Positions 1 through 9,606 of a stretch of 64,000 nucleotides of DNA are shown here, piece after piece. Below the pieces are notes generated by a model. It was not told the origin of the DNA and searched no databases. It saw only the letters and a program-made list of their open reading frames with translations. Origin of the DNA: Campylobacter jejuni. GTDB taxonomy: Bacteria > Campylobacterota > Campylobacteria > Campylobacterales > Campylobacteraceae. The translations under genes were made by a program, and so were the position numbers. Location of the stretch: positions 1 through 64,000 of the forward strand of contig NZ_NFOE01000036.1 in the NCBI RefSeq assembly GCF_002179635.1. The letters are read 5' to 3'. The number at the start of each line of letters is the position of its first letter. Within the stretch, counting starts at the first letter, position 1.

Positions 1-1019
1 CTAATCATAGCTGAATCTTTAGTTTTATGATTGATAAAATCAAAGAAAGAGTTAAGGCCGGTTTGGATTTTTTTGAGTGGGGATAAAAACCTGCTAATAA
101 CTATTTTAATTAATAGCAAAGCCACAACTATTGCTATTAAAGTTACAACAACTTGTTTGACTAAATCTTTATTTACTTTTTCTGAGTACACTCTTTCTTT
201 TGTGACTGTACATACTTTATATTTCAAATTAAAAGAATTTGTACACATTACAGCCTCTATACTTCCATCTTCATTTGGAATATATGCAATTTCGCTTTCA
301 TTTTGTGGATTTAAAAATTCAGGATTTGTTTTCATATAAGCTGAAATATTTTCACTGAATTTATCTTTTTTACCTATTTTCTCAATTTCGGGGTGAAAGA
401 AAACATTTCCCTCGATATCATATATAGCTGTATATGCTTGAGAACTTTTTCCAACTGAAAGTACATCTTTTGAAAATCTTTCTAAATCATAATCTCCTCC
501 AACAACACCTATAAACTGTTTATTTTTAAATACAGGTACTGCATATGCAATTTTCATTTTTCCATCAGCAAAACTAGAATATGGATCTGATACGATTAAT
601 TTCTTTTCTTCTTTAGCTTTAATATACCATGCTCTAGTTTTTACATCAAATCCTTTAGATTTATCCAAATAGGTATGATCAGATTTATAGTGTTTTCCTG
701 TTTCGTCTAGAGCAAAATAAATAATATCAAAATTATTCGCTTTCTTAAAAGCTTCTAAAAAATTGTAAATGCTTTCATCGTCAGAAAAATCTTGCTTTAC
801 AATTTCTTCAGCCAAAATAGCAATTGCATCTCTTTTTGTATGTGAATATATAGCAAAAACTTCTGCTGTATCTAACATGGTTTTTCTTTGAATCTCTTCA
901 AGATAAGTATAAGTATCCTCTTTAGAGTTGTAATAACTCATACCATTAACCACTGCAAGCACTATAATACTCACAATAGCGATCACCAAAGTTAATCTAC
1001 CTGTAATACTTTGAAACAT
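1..1019 (-). CDS. Methyl-accepting chemotaxis protein, N-terminal part (cut by window edge)
   Basis: This is an inner-membrane chemoreceptor whose C-terminus lies beyond the left edge; 339 codons are visible. A first membrane segment lies at about residues 8-26. A periplasmic dCache-type ligand-binding domain follows, at about 40-275, with the typical motif FDVKTRAWY near residue 123 and SDPYS after it. A second membrane segment lies at about 281-306. The HAMP and methyl-accepting signalling regions are outside the window. The start is ATG with AAGGAG just upstream. The ligand cannot be read from the sequence. The architecture resembles the group A Tlp receptors of C. jejuni. It ends in the adaptors CheW and CheV and the kinase CheA, which are encoded at 35.5-39.3 kb. 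Confidence 0.9.
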   Translation of the reverse strand, partial: MFQSITGRLTLVIAIVSIIVLAVVNGMSYYNSKEDTYTYLEEIQRKTMLDTAEVFAIYSHTKRDAIAILAEEIVKQDFSDDESIYNFLEAFKKANNFDIIYFALDETGKHYKSDHTYLDKSKGFDVKTRAWYIKAKEEKKLIVSDPYSSFADGKMKIAYAVPVFKNKQFIGVVGGDYDLERFSKDVLSVGKSSQAYTAIYDIEGNVFFHPEIEKIGKKDKFSENISAYMKTNPEFLNPQNESEIAYIPNEDGSIEAVMCTNSFNLKYKVCTVTKERVYSEKVNKDLVKQVVVTLIAIVVALLLIKIVISRFLSPLKKIQTGLNSFFDFINHKTKDSAMI

Positions 1020-1159
1020 TTTTACTCCTTGTATTGAATGTTGTATTGACAAATAAGATTAAAATTGTATTATTTGATTTAAAATTGATAAAAAATGTAA
1101 TTTAAATAACAAAAAATATAGAAAAAATATTTTTAAAATATACAAGTTATAGAGGAATA

Positions 1160-1194
1160 AAAAAAGATTATAAAGCCTACATATAGCAGGCTTT
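1160..1194 (-). terminator. Rho-independent terminator of ahpC
   Basis: On the minus strand a stem AAAGCCT/AGGCTTT (1194-1188 with 1178-1172), extended inward by G-U and C-G pairs, is followed by ATAATC and seven T. It lies a few bases past the ahpC stop codon. Confidence 0.75.
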
Positions 1195-1197
1195 TAG

Positions 1198-1794
1198 TTA
1201 TAGTTTACCTTCGTTTTTGCTTAGATAATCAGCAACACCTTTAGGGTCAGCCTTCATACCTTCATCACCTTTATTCCAACCAGCTGGGCAAACTTCACCA
1301 TGTTCATTAGTAAATAACATAGTATCAACCATTCTAATCATTTCATCAATGTTTCTTCCAAGTGGTAAATCATTAATTACTGCATGGCGGATTGTTCCAT
1401 CAGCATCAAGCAAGAAAGAACCTCTTAAAGCAACTGCTTCTTCAAATAAAACATCAAAATTTCTAGCAATTTGTTTTGTTAAATCAGCTACTAAAGGGAA
1501 TTTAACTTGACCTATACCACCTTGATTTACTGGCATATTTTTCCATGCAAAATGAGAAAATTCATTATCGCAAGATACGCCGATTACTTCAATACCTCTA
1601 TCTTTAAAATCTTGATATCTTTTATCAAAAGCAATGATTTCAGATGGACAAACAAAAGTAAAGTCTTTTGGATAGAAAAATACTACTGCGCCTTTTGGTC
1701 CTATATTTTTATAAAGATTAAAATCTTCAACTATTTGATTATTTCCTAATACAGCAGGTGCTGTAAAATCAATAGCTTTTTTAGTTACTATCAT
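1198..1794 (-). CDS. ahpC: Alkyl hydroperoxide reductase / 2-Cys peroxiredoxin AhpC
   Basis: A cytosolic typical 2-Cys peroxiredoxin that reduces hydrogen peroxide and organic hydroperoxides. The peroxidatic cysteine is Cys49 in FTFVCPSE and the resolving cysteine is Cys169 in EVCPAGW. The length of 198 residues is full for the Tsa/AhpC family. The motif GGIG near residue 97 is present. The start is ATG with TTAGGAGAT upstream. The gene stands alone and is divergent from fdxA, the arrangement known in C. jejuni (Cj0334/Cj0333c). There ahpC is repressed by iron through PerR and Fur, and the same control is likely here because perR is at 20.8 kb. I could not place a confident PerR or Fur box. 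Confidence 0.96.
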   Translation of the reverse strand: MIVTKKAIDFTAPAVLGNNQIVEDFNLYKNIGPKGAVVFFYPKDFTFVCPSEIIAFDKRYQDFKDRGIEVIGVSCDNEFSHFAWKNMPVNQGGIGQVKFPLVADLTKQIARNFDVLFEEAVALRGSFLLDADGTIRHAVINDLPLGRNIDEMIRMVDTMLFTNEHGEVCPAGWNKGDEGMKADPKGVADYLSKNEGKL

Positions 1795-1980
1795 AATTTT
1801 ATCTCCTAATTAATAAATTTTATTTGTAACAAAATAATATCATTTGTAAATTTAAAAATTTATTAATTGTGTAAATTTGTATGTAAATTAATTTTATTAT
1901 CAAAATTAAAAGATTTTAAGAATAAAATTAAGACAATTTTGATAATCTTGCATTTAACATTTAATATTAAGGAGTAAAAA

Positions 1981-2265
1981 ATGGCAGTTAAAATTACTGA
2001 TATTTGTATAGCATGTGGTTCTTGTATAGATGAATGCCCAGTAAGTGCAATCGTAGATGATGCAAATAACCCTGAGGGTGAAGATAGATATTATGTTTAT
2101 GCTGATAAATGTGTTGAATGTGTAGGACATAATGATCAGCCAGCATGTGCAAGTGCATGTCCAACTGATGGCTGTATCGTATGGAGCGATGTAATTAGTG
2201 GTCAACCAAGCCGTGATAACATCGGAAGTGATTTAAGAGACGGTTCAACTCCAGTATTTGCTTAA
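1981..2265 (+). CDS. fdxA: 2[4Fe-4S] ferredoxin FdxA
   Basis: A small cytosolic electron carrier of 94 residues with two cysteine clusters. The first has Cys9, Cys12, Cys15 and Cys19. The second has Cys44, Cys47, Cys56 and Cys60, with the longer spacing (eight residues between the second and third cysteine) typical of the YfhL/FdxA type. The ribosome binding site AAGGAG precedes the ATG. The gene is divergent from ahpC across 186 bases. In C. jejuni fdxA is iron-induced and supports aerotolerance, and the conserved pairing with ahpC suggests the same role here. The redox partner is not identifiable from the window. Confidence 0.95.
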   Translation: MAVKITDICIACGSCIDECPVSAIVDDANNPEGEDRYYVYADKCVECVGHNDQPACASACPTDGCIVWSDVISGQPSRDNIGSDLRDGSTPVFA

Positions 2266-2274
2266 TAGTTTAAT

Positions 2275-2302
2275 GTAAGTATCTTGTTTTCAAGCTACTT
2301 AC
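2275..2302 (+). terminator. Stem-loop after fdxA, probable weak terminator
   Basis: GTAAGTA pairs with TACTTAC, then one mismatch, then CTTG/CAAG around a TTTT loop. It lies directly after the fdxA stop codon. No clean T-run follows, so efficiency is doubtful. Confidence 0.4.
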
Positions 2303-2352
2303 AAACTCTTCTATAAACTCTAAATTTTATATAATTTTAAAGCATTTTTTGA

Positions 2353-2358
2353 TATAAT
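2353..2358 (+). promoter_or_regulatory. -10 element of the ndk-fabH operon
   Basis: A perfect TATAAT in a T-rich setting (GATATAATTAG) lies 47 bases before the ndk start. Campylobacter housekeeping promoters have a strong -10 and no firm -35, which is what is seen here. Confidence 0.65.
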
Positions 2359-2404
2359 TAGCTCTTTTATAAACATAAAACTTATCTAAATTAAGGGGAC
2401 GATT

Positions 2405-2818
2405 TTGGAAAAAACACTTTCTATTATTAAACCTGATGCAGTAAAAAAAGGCGTTATTGGTCAAATTTTAACACGCTTTGAAAGCAATGGTCTAAGAATA
2501 GCAGCAACAAAAAAAATACAGCTTTCAGAAAAAGAAGCACAAGAATTTTATGCTGTACACAAAGATAGACCATTTTTTAAAGACTTAGTTGAATTTATGA
2601 TCAGTGGTCCAGTTGTGGTTTCTGTTTTAGAAGGCGAAAATGCTGTGTTAAAAAACAGAGAATTAATGGGTGCTACAAATCCAAAAGAAGCGGCTCCTGG
2701 TACTATCAGAGCAGATTTTGCAGATAGTATTGATGCAAACGCGGTTCATGGAAGCGATAGCTTGGAAAATGCAAAAATTGAAATAGAATTTTTCTTTTCA
2801 AAAACTGAAATTTTATAA
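2405..2818 (+). CDS. ndk: Nucleoside diphosphate kinase
   Basis: Transfers the gamma phosphate of ATP to nucleoside diphosphates through a phosphohistidine. The active-site histidine is His115 in AVHGSDS. The length of 137 residues is normal for the family. The start is TTG: AAGGGGAC lies at the right distance, and the next residues [12 protein letters not shown] are the usual Ndk N-terminus. It is the first gene of an operon with the DUF177, rpmF, plsX and fabH genes. Its stop codon overlaps the next start by one base (TAATG), which suggests coupled translation. Confidence 0.96.
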   Translation: MEKTLSIIKPDAVKKGVIGQILTRFESNGLRIAATKKIQLSEKEAQEFYAVHKDRPFFKDLVEFMISGPVVVSVLEGENAVLKNRELMGATNPKEAAPGTIRADFADSIDANAVHGSDSLENAKIEIEFFFSKTEIL

Positions 2819-3171
2819 TGAAAATTGCCTTTGCAAAACTTAGCTCTGTAGCTTATCCTTTTAAACTAGATCTTGATAATATAGTTTTTGAAGGAACTAT
2901 TACAAAAGTTAATCCAAAATTAGCTAAAATAACAGCTAATTTTAAAGGATTTACTTATAGAAATTGCGATCGATGTGGTGATGAAATGGAACTTGAAATC
3001 GATCAAAATATAGAGCTTTTTGCAAGCGATGGAATTTTTAAAGATGAAAATAATACTTTAAGTGATACTATGGAGTTTTTTGACTCTCATATTGACTTAA
3101 TAGAGCTTGCTACAAGTGAATTACAATCTTACTTAAGTGATTATTTTTATTGTAATAAATGTTTAAATTAA
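2818..3171 (+). CDS. DUF177 (YceD-like) protein upstream of rpmF
   Basis: A 117-residue protein of the DUF177/YceD family, the conserved neighbour of rpmF. Two cysteine pairs (Cys50/Cys53 in NCDRCG and Cys112/Cys115 in CNKC) look like a zinc-binding site. Family members are linked by conserved gene order to ribosomal protein L32 and fatty-acid synthesis genes, and plant members to 23S rRNA accumulation. The exact role is not known. It overlaps ndk by one base and ends 14 bases before rpmF. It corresponds to Cj0331c. Confidence 0.8.
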   Translation: MKIAFAKLSSVAYPFKLDLDNIVFEGTITKVNPKLAKITANFKGFTYRNCDRCGDEMELEIDQNIELFASDGIFKDENNTLSDTMEFFDSHIDLIELATSELQSYLSDYFYCNKCLN

Positions 3172-3185
3172 TAAAGGAGTAAAAA

Positions 3186-3332
3186 ATGGCAGTACCTAAG
3201 AGAAGAGTGAGTAAAACTCGTGCAGCAAAACGTAGAACTCATTATAAAGTTACCCTACCTATGCCTATTAAGGATAAAGATGGTAGCTACAAAATGCCTC
3301 ATCGTGTAAATCCTGTAACTAAGGAATATTAA
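3186..3332 (+). CDS. rpmF: 50S ribosomal protein L32
   Basis: Only 48 residues, beginning [17 protein letters not shown], the hallmark N-terminus of L32. This form lacks the zinc-binding cysteines found in some L32 proteins. AAAGGAG precedes the ATG. It sits between the DUF177 gene and plsX, the arrangement found in many bacteria that couples ribosome and phospholipid supply. Confidence 0.97.
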   Translation: MAVPKRRVSKTRAAKRRTHYKVTLPMPIKDKDGSYKMPHRVNPVTKEY

Positions 3333-3337
3333 GAACA

Positions 3338-4324
3338 ATGACGAGCATTGCTATTGATGCAATGGGTGGTGATTTTGGGGAAAAGCCTATTATAGAAGGT
3401 GTAATTCAAGCTCTAAAAGAGCGAAAATTTAAAGCCATCTTAGTAGGAGATCCTCAAATTAAAACCCTAATCCCTCAAGAATTAAATCCATACATAGAAT
3501 ACGAAGAAGCTTTTGATGTGTTTGCTATGGAAGAAAATTCTACAGATGCATTAAAACGAAAAGATAGTACTATTTATAAGGCTATAGATTTAGTAAGAAA
3601 TCAAAAAGCAAAAGCTGTTGTGTCAGCTGGACATAGTGGAGCTACTATGAGTTTGGCTACTTTAAGACTTGGAAGATTAGCCAATATCGCTAGACCTGCA
3701 ATAGCCACTTTAATGCCAAATATCCATTCAAGAACATTAGTGCTAGATGTTGGTGCAAATGTTGATTGCAAAAGTGAACATTTGTTTCAATTTGCCATTA
3801 TGGGTGAAGCCTATGCTAAAGAAATTTTAAAAATTGCTAAGCCTAGAGTTGCTTTGCTTTCAAATGGTGAAGAAGAGTGCAAAGGAAATGAGCTTACCAA
3901 AGAAACTCATCAACTTTTAAAACAACTTCCAAATTTTGTAGGAAATGCTGAAGGTAGAGATATCTTTAATGGCACTATAGATGTATTAGTATGCGATGGT
4001 TTTAATGGAAATATCTTGCTTAAAACCGGAGAGGGTGTGGCAAGTGTTATTACAAAACTTTTAAAACAAGAAATTCAAAAATCTTTTTTAGCAAAACTTG
4101 GTTATTTTTTAGCAAAACCAGCTTTTAATGAATTAAAAACTCATATTGACTATGAAGAATACGGCGGAGCCCCGCTTTTAGGCGTAAAAGAATGTGTTAT
4201 TATAAGTCATGGTAAAAGTGGTCCAAAAGCTATCAAAAATGCTATTTTTCAAGCATTAAATTTCACACAGTCAAATATAAACCAAACTATAGAAAAAGAA
4301 CTTACAAATTATGAAATCAACTAA
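3338..4324 (+). CDS. plsX: Phosphate acyltransferase PlsX
   Basis: Makes acyl-phosphate from acyl-ACP for phospholipid synthesis; a peripheral membrane enzyme of 328 residues. The N-terminus [14 protein letters not shown] and the later [10 protein letters not shown] and DVGANVD motifs are typical. The start lies five bases after the rpmF stop. The end overlaps the fabH start by 14 bases. The acyl-phosphate made here is used by PlsY, which is not in the window. Confidence 0.96.
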   Translation: MTSIAIDAMGGDFGEKPIIEGVIQALKERKFKAILVGDPQIKTLIPQELNPYIEYEEAFDVFAMEENSTDALKRKDSTIYKAIDLVRNQKAKAVVSAGHSGATMSLATLRLGRLANIARPAIATLMPNIHSRTLVLDVGANVDCKSEHLFQFAIMGEAYAKEILKIAKPRVALLSNGEEECKGNELTKETHQLLKQLPNFVGNAEGRDIFNGTIDVLVCDGFNGNILLKTGEGVASVITKLLKQEIQKSFLAKLGYFLAKPAFNELKTHIDYEEYGGAPLLGVKECVIISHGKSGPKAIKNAIFQALNFTQSNINQTIEKELTNYEIN

Positions 4325-5285
4325 AGCTTCTTTAAAAAGTATAGCTTCTTATATTCCCAAAAAAATACTTAGTAATCATGATCTAGAAACCATGGTTCAA
4401 ACTAGTGATGAATGGATATTAAGAAGAACAGGTATAGAGCAAAGACGTATAGCAAATGATGATGAAAACACAAGTGATCTTGGCACTAAAGCAGCTATTA
4501 AGGCTATACAAAGAGCTAATTTAAATCCTCAAGATATAGATGCGATTATAGTGGCTACTTTAAGTCCTGATTATTTTACCATGCCATCAACTGCATGTAA
4601 AATTGCTCACAATCTTGGTTTAAAAAATGTCACCGCTTTTGATATTTCTGCGGCATGCTCTGGGTTTATTTATCTCTTAGAGCTTGCAAAATCTATGGTT
4701 GAAAGTGGTGCTAAAAAAAATATATTAATCATAGGAGCTGAAAAAATTAGTTCTATTATAGATTATACTGATAGAAGCACATGTGTTTTATTTGGTGATG
4801 GAGCTGGAGCTGGAGTTGTATCATTAGATGACAACTTTCCAATCATAGACACTCATACTGCAAGTGATGGAGAATTTGGAAGTTTATTAATGACTCAAAG
4901 ATCTCAACAAAGTAACATTTGTACTCCACTTTCGTTACAAATGAAAGGTAACGAAGTATTTAAAATTGCAGTTAATACCTTAAGTAATGATGTTATTGAA
5001 ATTCTTGCAAAAAACAATATAAAAAGCGAAGAAATTGATCTTTTTATACCCCATCAAGCTAATTTAAGAATCATTAAAGCTGTGCAAGAAAAATTAAATC
5101 TCAAAGATGAACAATGTGTAGTTACAGTACAAAAATATGGCAATACATCAGCTGCTTCAATACCTATGGCTATAAATGATGCATATGAAGAAGGTCGTTT
5201 AAAACAAGGTTCGTTAATACTACTTGATGCTTTTGGCGGTGGATTTACTTGGGGTTCAGCACTACTTTATTTTGGTGGGGAATAA
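4311..5285 (+). CDS. fabH: 3-oxoacyl-ACP synthase III (FabH)
   Basis: Starts fatty-acid synthesis by condensing acetyl-CoA with malonyl-ACP. The catalytic triad is visible: Cys116 in SAACSGF, His in IPHQANLRI and Asn in YGNTSAAS. The length of 324 residues is full. It is the last gene of the ndk operon and overlaps plsX by 14 bases, so translation is probably coupled. It is convergent with motB; only 12 bases separate the two stop codons. Confidence 0.97.
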   Translation: MKSTKASLKSIASYIPKKILSNHDLETMVQTSDEWILRRTGIEQRRIANDDENTSDLGTKAAIKAIQRANLNPQDIDAIIVATLSPDYFTMPSTACKIAHNLGLKNVTAFDISAACSGFIYLLELAKSMVESGAKKNILIIGAEKISSIIDYTDRSTCVLFGDGAGAGVVSLDDNFPIIDTHTASDGEFGSLLMTQRSQQSNICTPLSLQMKGNEVFKIAVNTLSNDVIEILAKNNIKSEEIDLFIPHQANLRIIKAVQEKLNLKDEQCVVTVQKYGNTSAASIPMAINDAYEEGRLKQGSLILLDAFGGGFTWGSALLYFGGE

Positions 5286-5302
5286 TAAATTCATTTATTA
5301 TT
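5281..5302. repeat. A/T-only perfect inverted repeat between fabH and motB
   Basis: Ten-base arms AATAATAAAT and ATTTATTATT flank TC. The repeat covers both stop codons. It may act as a weak bidirectional end signal, but it contains no G or C in the stem and no clear T-run, so terminator function is uncertain. Confidence 0.45.
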
Positions 5303-6038
5303 TAACCCCCCCCCCTATAATTCTATCCAAAACAGACTGTTTTATAGTATTATCAGAAGAATCTACACGGATATAAAATTCAACTCTATTATTCATCTCA
5401 TCTTCTTTATTTTGAGTTAATGGATAATTATCTCCGTAACTTACAACCACCAATTGAGAAGAATTTATACCACTACTAACAAGATAATCAGCCACCACTT
5501 GAGCTCTTTTACTAGCTAAATCAAAATTTCTTTTTGGGTCCTTATCGCTTGCATCAGTATAACCTCTGATTTCTATTTGAGCTTGAGTTGGCATTCTCTT
5601 TAATACTTCACTAATACGCTTTAAAAAATCTTGCACATCAGTTGAATCAATTTGAGTACTACCTCTAGTAAATTCAACTCTTGCAGGTAGATTCAACACA
5701 ACGTTATTTTCTCTTTGATCTAATGCTGCTTTTAGTTTTTCTATATTCTCTTGCTGAGTGATACTTAATTTTTTAAGCTTTTCAAGTTCTTCAACATTTG
5801 CATTAGATGGCGCACTGTATTTATTATGCACTTCACTTTCTTTTTCTAAGGGACTAGAAGCAGTAAATTCAAAAATTTTAACAAATTCAGTTTTTAAAGC
5901 CTCAGTTTTTGCAGGATTACTTTCAGAAATTGCCCAAAGAGCAATAAAAAGTGCCAAAAGCAAACTTAAAAAGTCTGCATAAGGCACAGCCCATTTCTCA
6001 CCAGCTGGACACTCTGGACATTTATGTTTTTTTCCCAT
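5298..6038 (-). CDS. motB: Flagellar stator protein MotB
   Basis: The peptidoglycan-anchored half of the proton-driven flagellar stator. A single membrane segment lies at about residues 18-37, where VPYADFLSLLLALF carries the proton-binding aspartate. A periplasmic OmpA-like peptidoglycan-binding domain lies at about 110-230 (motif LVVVSYGDNYPL). The length is 246 residues. It follows motA by nine bases. The last codons contain ten consecutive G (minus strand, 5315-5306), read as Gly-Gly-Gly-Val-Lys. A change in tract length would alter only the last few residues. Confidence 0.95.
   Translation of the reverse strand: MGKKHKCPECPAGEKWAVPYADFLSLLLALFIALWAISESNPAKTEALKTEFVKIFEFTASSPLEKESEVHNKYSAPSNANVEELEKLKKLSITQQENIEKLKAALDQRENNVVLNLPARVEFTRGSTQIDSTDVQDFLKRISEVLKRMPTQAQIEIRGYTDASDKDPKRNFDLASKRAQVVADYLVSSGINSSQLVVVSYGDNYPLTQNKEDEMNNRVEFYIRVDSSDNTIKQSVLDRIIGGGVK
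5306..5315. repeat. Homopolymer C10 (G10 in motB sense), possible slippage tract
   Basis: This is the only C or G run of this length that I saw in the window. It lies inside the motB reading frame just before the stop codon. In Campylobacter, G tracts of eight or more are often length-variable. Confidence 0.8.
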
Positions 6039-6047
6039 TTTTAACTC

Positions 6048-6821
6048 TTACTTATCAAACTGAGAAATTCTAGGCTCACCTTGTCCAAGGTAATTAAACA
6101 ATTTAGCCTCTAAATCTCTAGGGTTAGCTCCTTCTGCAATACTTACAATAGCATGCGAGATCACTATCCTTTCTTTAATGAGCTCATGAGCATTAGCTTT
6201 GATTTTATGACCCCAAGGTCCAAATAAAGCATAAGCACCAAAAATCCCCGTTACTGTTGCAGTAAATGCCCCTGCAATACCTGCTGCCATAGCTTGAGGA
6301 TCATCTAAAAGTTGTAAAGCAAGCATAAGCCCCATAACCGCACCAACAAGTCCCATAGTAGGACAAGTCTCGCCAAAACGGATCCAGTATTCTGCCGTTT
6401 CTTTATAGTATTCTTCCATTTCTTCTATTTGGATTTCCATGCTTTCTTTAATTTCTTCTACACTCTTACCATCAACCATCATCATCATGGTTTCTTTTAA
6501 AAACTCATTATCAATTTCATTAGTTTTTGATTCTAAAGCCAAAAGCCCATCTCTTCTTGCTATGATAGAGTATTCTACAAGTTCAGCTATTCTCTGACTT
6601 AAATTTACCCCTGCACCTTTAAAGGCAAGTTTTAATTCTTTATAAGCTGCTTTAACAAATTTTTTATGCGTTGCTGTCATCGCACAAAATGCTGCAGTTG
6701 GAACCACGATCAAAAACGAACTTAAGTGCAAAACATGTAAAGGGTTACCACCCTCTAAAATATCCCCTACAGAAATACTAACAACAGCTAATACCATCCC
6801 AAGTATGGTTGAAAGATCCAT
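6048..6821 (-). CDS. motA: Flagellar stator protein MotA
   Basis: The proton-channel half of the stator, 257 residues with four membrane segments: two near the N-terminus (about 3-21 and 33-50) and two around 155-215 (GLVGAVMGLMLALQLL and AAGIAGAFTATVTGIFGAY). The long cytoplasmic loop between them contacts the FliG rotor; fliG is at 24 kb. Its start follows the polA stop by 12 bases, with GGAGAATAACTA ahead of the ATG. It forms a minus-strand operon with polA and motB, an unusual partner set that is also found in C. jejuni (Cj0336c-0338c). Confidence 0.96.
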   Translation of the reverse strand: MDLSTILGMVLAVVSISVGDILEGGNPLHVLHLSSFLIVVPTAAFCAMTATHKKFVKAAYKELKLAFKGAGVNLSQRIAELVEYSIIARRDGLLALESKTNEIDNEFLKETMMMMVDGKSVEEIKESMEIQIEEMEEYYKETAEYWIRFGETCPTMGLVGAVMGLMLALQLLDDPQAMAAGIAGAFTATVTGIFGAYALFGPWGHKIKANAHELIKERIVISHAIVSIAEGANPRDLEAKLFNYLGQGEPRISQFDK

Positions 6822-6833
6822 TAGTTATTCTCC

Positions 6834-9473
6834 TTATTTTAATGCGCCCCAATTTTTGGCAATACTTGATGAAGTTTTTAATTTAACTTTTAATTTTACA
6901 ATATTTTCCATAATATCACTAGCATTTTTTGCAAATTCCTCACAAAGTTCATCTTTTACTTCAAAAATAAGCTCATCATGAATTTGTAAAATCAAGCGTT
7001 TATTTTCATCTAAATCTTTTGCAATTTCTATCATTGCAAGTTTTATTATATCGGCAGCAGAGCCTTGAAGTGTAGAGTTAATACTCTCTCTTTCATACAT
7101 TGCCACATGCATAGGCTTTGCATTTTCAAAATCAAAATAACGCTTACGACCTAACAAAGTCTTTATAAAACCATTTTGCTTAGCTTCATTTTTTACCTTT
7201 TCAAAATAAGTTTTAATGCTAGTAAAATTCTCAAAATATTTTTCAATATATTCTTTAGCTAACTTCGCTTCTATTTTTAAATTTTGACTCAAAGTCTTAT
7301 AACCCATGCCATAAATAAGACCAAAATTTATACTTTTAGCAATACTTCTTGTCTCATAATCACTATAGCCAAAAATCATAATAGCAGTTTTTGCATGAAT
7401 ATCCTCATCATTTGAAAACGCTTCTAGTAATTTCTCATCTTCACTAAAATGCGCTAGCATTCTAAGCTCAATTTGTGAATAATCAAGCGAGATAAAGCTA
7501 AATCCTTCTTTTGTTACAAAACAAGATTTATAATCTTTAGCATATTGACCATGCGCAGGGATATTTTGCAAATTTGGGTCTTTTGATGAAAGGCGTCCAG
7601 TTGCAGTACCAGTTTGCAAAAAGCTTGAATAAATTCTTGAGTTTTCATCTTTTTTAGCTAATTTTAACAAAGGTTCACAATAAGTAGAAACTAATTTTGC
7701 AAGCTCTCTATAAGCTAAAATTTCTTTCACAATCGGATGTTTATCTAAAATAGCATTCAAAACCTTTTCATCGGTAGAATAACCTGTTTTACTTTTTTTA
7801 CCACTTGGTAGTTTTAGTTTTTCAAATAAAATATCCCCTACTTGTTTTGGAGAGTTAATATTAAATTTTTCACCCGCTAAATCATATATTTTTTCACTTA
7901 ATATTTTAATATCTTGATTAAAACTTTGCATTAGGCTTTCAAGTTTTTGAGTATCAAGTTTAATGCCATTATTTTCCATCATAATTAGCACTTTGATAAA
8001 TTCAAACTCATTTTTTTGTGCAAGTTCAAGCAAAGGCTTTTCTAAATTTTTTAAAAAATACAGATAAAATCTTAAAGTGATATAAGCATCCTCAGCTGCA
8101 TATTTACAAGCTTTTTCTACATCCACTCCTGCAAAGCTTTCTCCTTTTTTTACCAAGTCTTCAAAATGTAAAGTCTCATAATTAAACAATCTTTTTGCTA
8201 AATCATCCATATTTACACGCAAACTTGGCTCTTTAAGCCATGCAAGTATCATAGTATCAGCATAATTTTTTGGAGGAAGTAAATTAAAATTATTTTTTAT
8301 GATTTCAAAATCATATTTAAGATTATGACCTATAACCATGCTTTGATAGATTTTTTCTATACCCTTTTTAGCCACTTGCATAGAAATTTGCTTGCAAACT
8401 CCTAAATAATCATGTGCAAGTGGCACATAAAAGGCTTCACTTTCATGAAAACAAAAACTAAACCCTACTATCTTTGCTTCTTTAGTATCTAAGCCCGTAG
8501 TTTCAGTGTCAAAAGCAACAATACTTTGATCATCAATTTTTTCTAAAATTTCAAATAATTCTTTCTCATCTAAAATTAATCTTGCATTAAATCCTAAATT
8601 TTTATCTTTATTAGTAGGATTAGTACGTAGTTTTTTTAATAAAGCATTTAATTCATAATACTCTAAAATATCCATAATCTTAAGCAAAGGTTCATCTTTT
8701 GGATACTCACAATTTAAAAGCATATTTTTCACATCTAAATCTTCGTACAAAGAAGCAAGTTTTTTGCTCAAAAAAGCATTTTCTTTGCCTTCAAGCAATA
8801 AATTACGACTTCTTTCATTACGCACTAGTGTTAAGTTTTCATAAATTCCCTCAATACTTTCAAACTCATCAAGTAAATTCTTAGCACCCTTAGCACCAAT
8901 TCCTTTTACCCCCGGGATATTATCTGAGCTATCTCCACATAGAGCTAAAAAATCTCTTATTTGACTAGGTTTTACCCCATATTTTTCCAAACATCCTGCT
9001 TCATTATAATCATTTTTTGAAATAGGGCTATAAATACTAACTTTATTATCTTTTATAAGTTGATACAAATCTTTATCTTGAGTAATAATTCTTATAAAAA
9101 TATCCTTATTTTCACACTCTTTAACCAAAGATGCTATGATATCATCAGCCTCATACCCTTCACAAGAAAAACTTGAAAAACCCATTTTTTCTATCATTTG
9201 AATACAAATTGGAATTTGAACTAATAAATCAGGTGGAGGTGGAGTGCGGTTGATTTTATAATTTGGATCAATTTCACTTCTAAAAGTTTTTCCTTTGCTA
9301 TCAAGAGCAAAAATAATCATATCACTAGGATGTTCATTTTTCAAACTATAAATAAAATTAGCAAAACCGCTAATCATATTACTAGGTTCGCCTTTTGAAT
9401 TTTTCAAACCCTTTAAAGCATAAAAAAGTCTAAAGAAAAAGCCAAAAGTATCAATTATGGTTAAAGTTTTCAT
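6834..9473 (-). CDS. polA: DNA polymerase I
   Basis: Replication and repair polymerase of 879 residues with all three activities. An N-terminal 5'-3' exonuclease lies at about 1-290. A 3'-5' proofreading domain follows; its first motif FDTETTG, near residue 320, is intact. The family A polymerase domain lies at about 500-879 (SLDYSQIELR, the O-helix motif RSIAKSINFGLIYGMG, and LQIHDELIFEV). Many Bacteria have a degenerate proofreading domain, but this one keeps its acidic residues. It is the first gene of the polA-motA-motB operon and is divergent from the MHS transporter across 133 bases. Confidence 0.97.
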   Translation of the reverse strand: MKTLTIIDTFGFFFRLFYALKGLKNSKGEPSNMISGFANFIYSLKNEHPSDMIIFALDSKGKTFRSEIDPNYKINRTPPPPDLLVQIPICIQMIEKMGFSSFSCEGYEADDIIASLVKECENKDIFIRIITQDKDLYQLIKDNKVSIYSPISKNDYNEAGCLEKYGVKPSQIRDFLALCGDSSDNIPGVKGIGAKGAKNLLDEFESIEGIYENLTLVRNERSRNLLLEGKENAFLSKKLASLYEDLDVKNMLLNCEYPKDEPLLKIMDILEYYELNALLKKLRTNPTNKDKNLGFNARLILDEKELFEILEKIDDQSIVAFDTETTGLDTKEAKIVGFSFCFHESEAFYVPLAHDYLGVCKQISMQVAKKGIEKIYQSMVIGHNLKYDFEIIKNNFNLLPPKNYADTMILAWLKEPSLRVNMDDLAKRLFNYETLHFEDLVKKGESFAGVDVEKACKYAAEDAYITLRFYLYFLKNLEKPLLELAQKNEFEFIKVLIMMENNGIKLDTQKLESLMQSFNQDIKILSEKIYDLAGEKFNINSPKQVGDILFEKLKLPSGKKSKTGYSTDEKVLNAILDKHPIVKEILAYRELAKLVSTYCEPLLKLAKKDENSRIYSSFLQTGTATGRLSSKDPNLQNIPAHGQYAKDYKSCFVTKEGFSFISLDYSQIELRMLAHFSEDEKLLEAFSNDEDIHAKTAIMIFGYSDYETRSIAKSINFGLIYGMGYKTLSQNLKIEAKLAKEYIEKYFENFTSIKTYFEKVKNEAKQNGFIKTLLGRKRYFDFENAKPMHVAMYERESINSTLQGSAADIIKLAMIEIAKDLDENKRLILQIHDELIFEVKDELCEEFAKNASDIMENIVKLKVKLKTSSSIAKNWGALK

Positions 9474-9606
9474 TTTTTTCCTATATTTAAAAAATAATAA
9501 TAATTATCGCCCAAAATTATTTAAAAGTCGGTAAAAAGCATTAAATTTCCATTTTAAGCATTTTAGATAAAATTATCATTTTGAAATTTCAAATAAAGGT
9601 TTAATC

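Noticed and set aside
31..339. Plus-strand frame of 102 codons at the left edge
   Set aside because: It is the shadow of the chemoreceptor gene on the minus strand, which has a good start, dCache motifs and membrane segments.
1795..1980. Fur or PerR boxes in the ahpC-fdxA gap
   Set aside because: The gap is almost all A/T, and no match could be told apart from background by eye.
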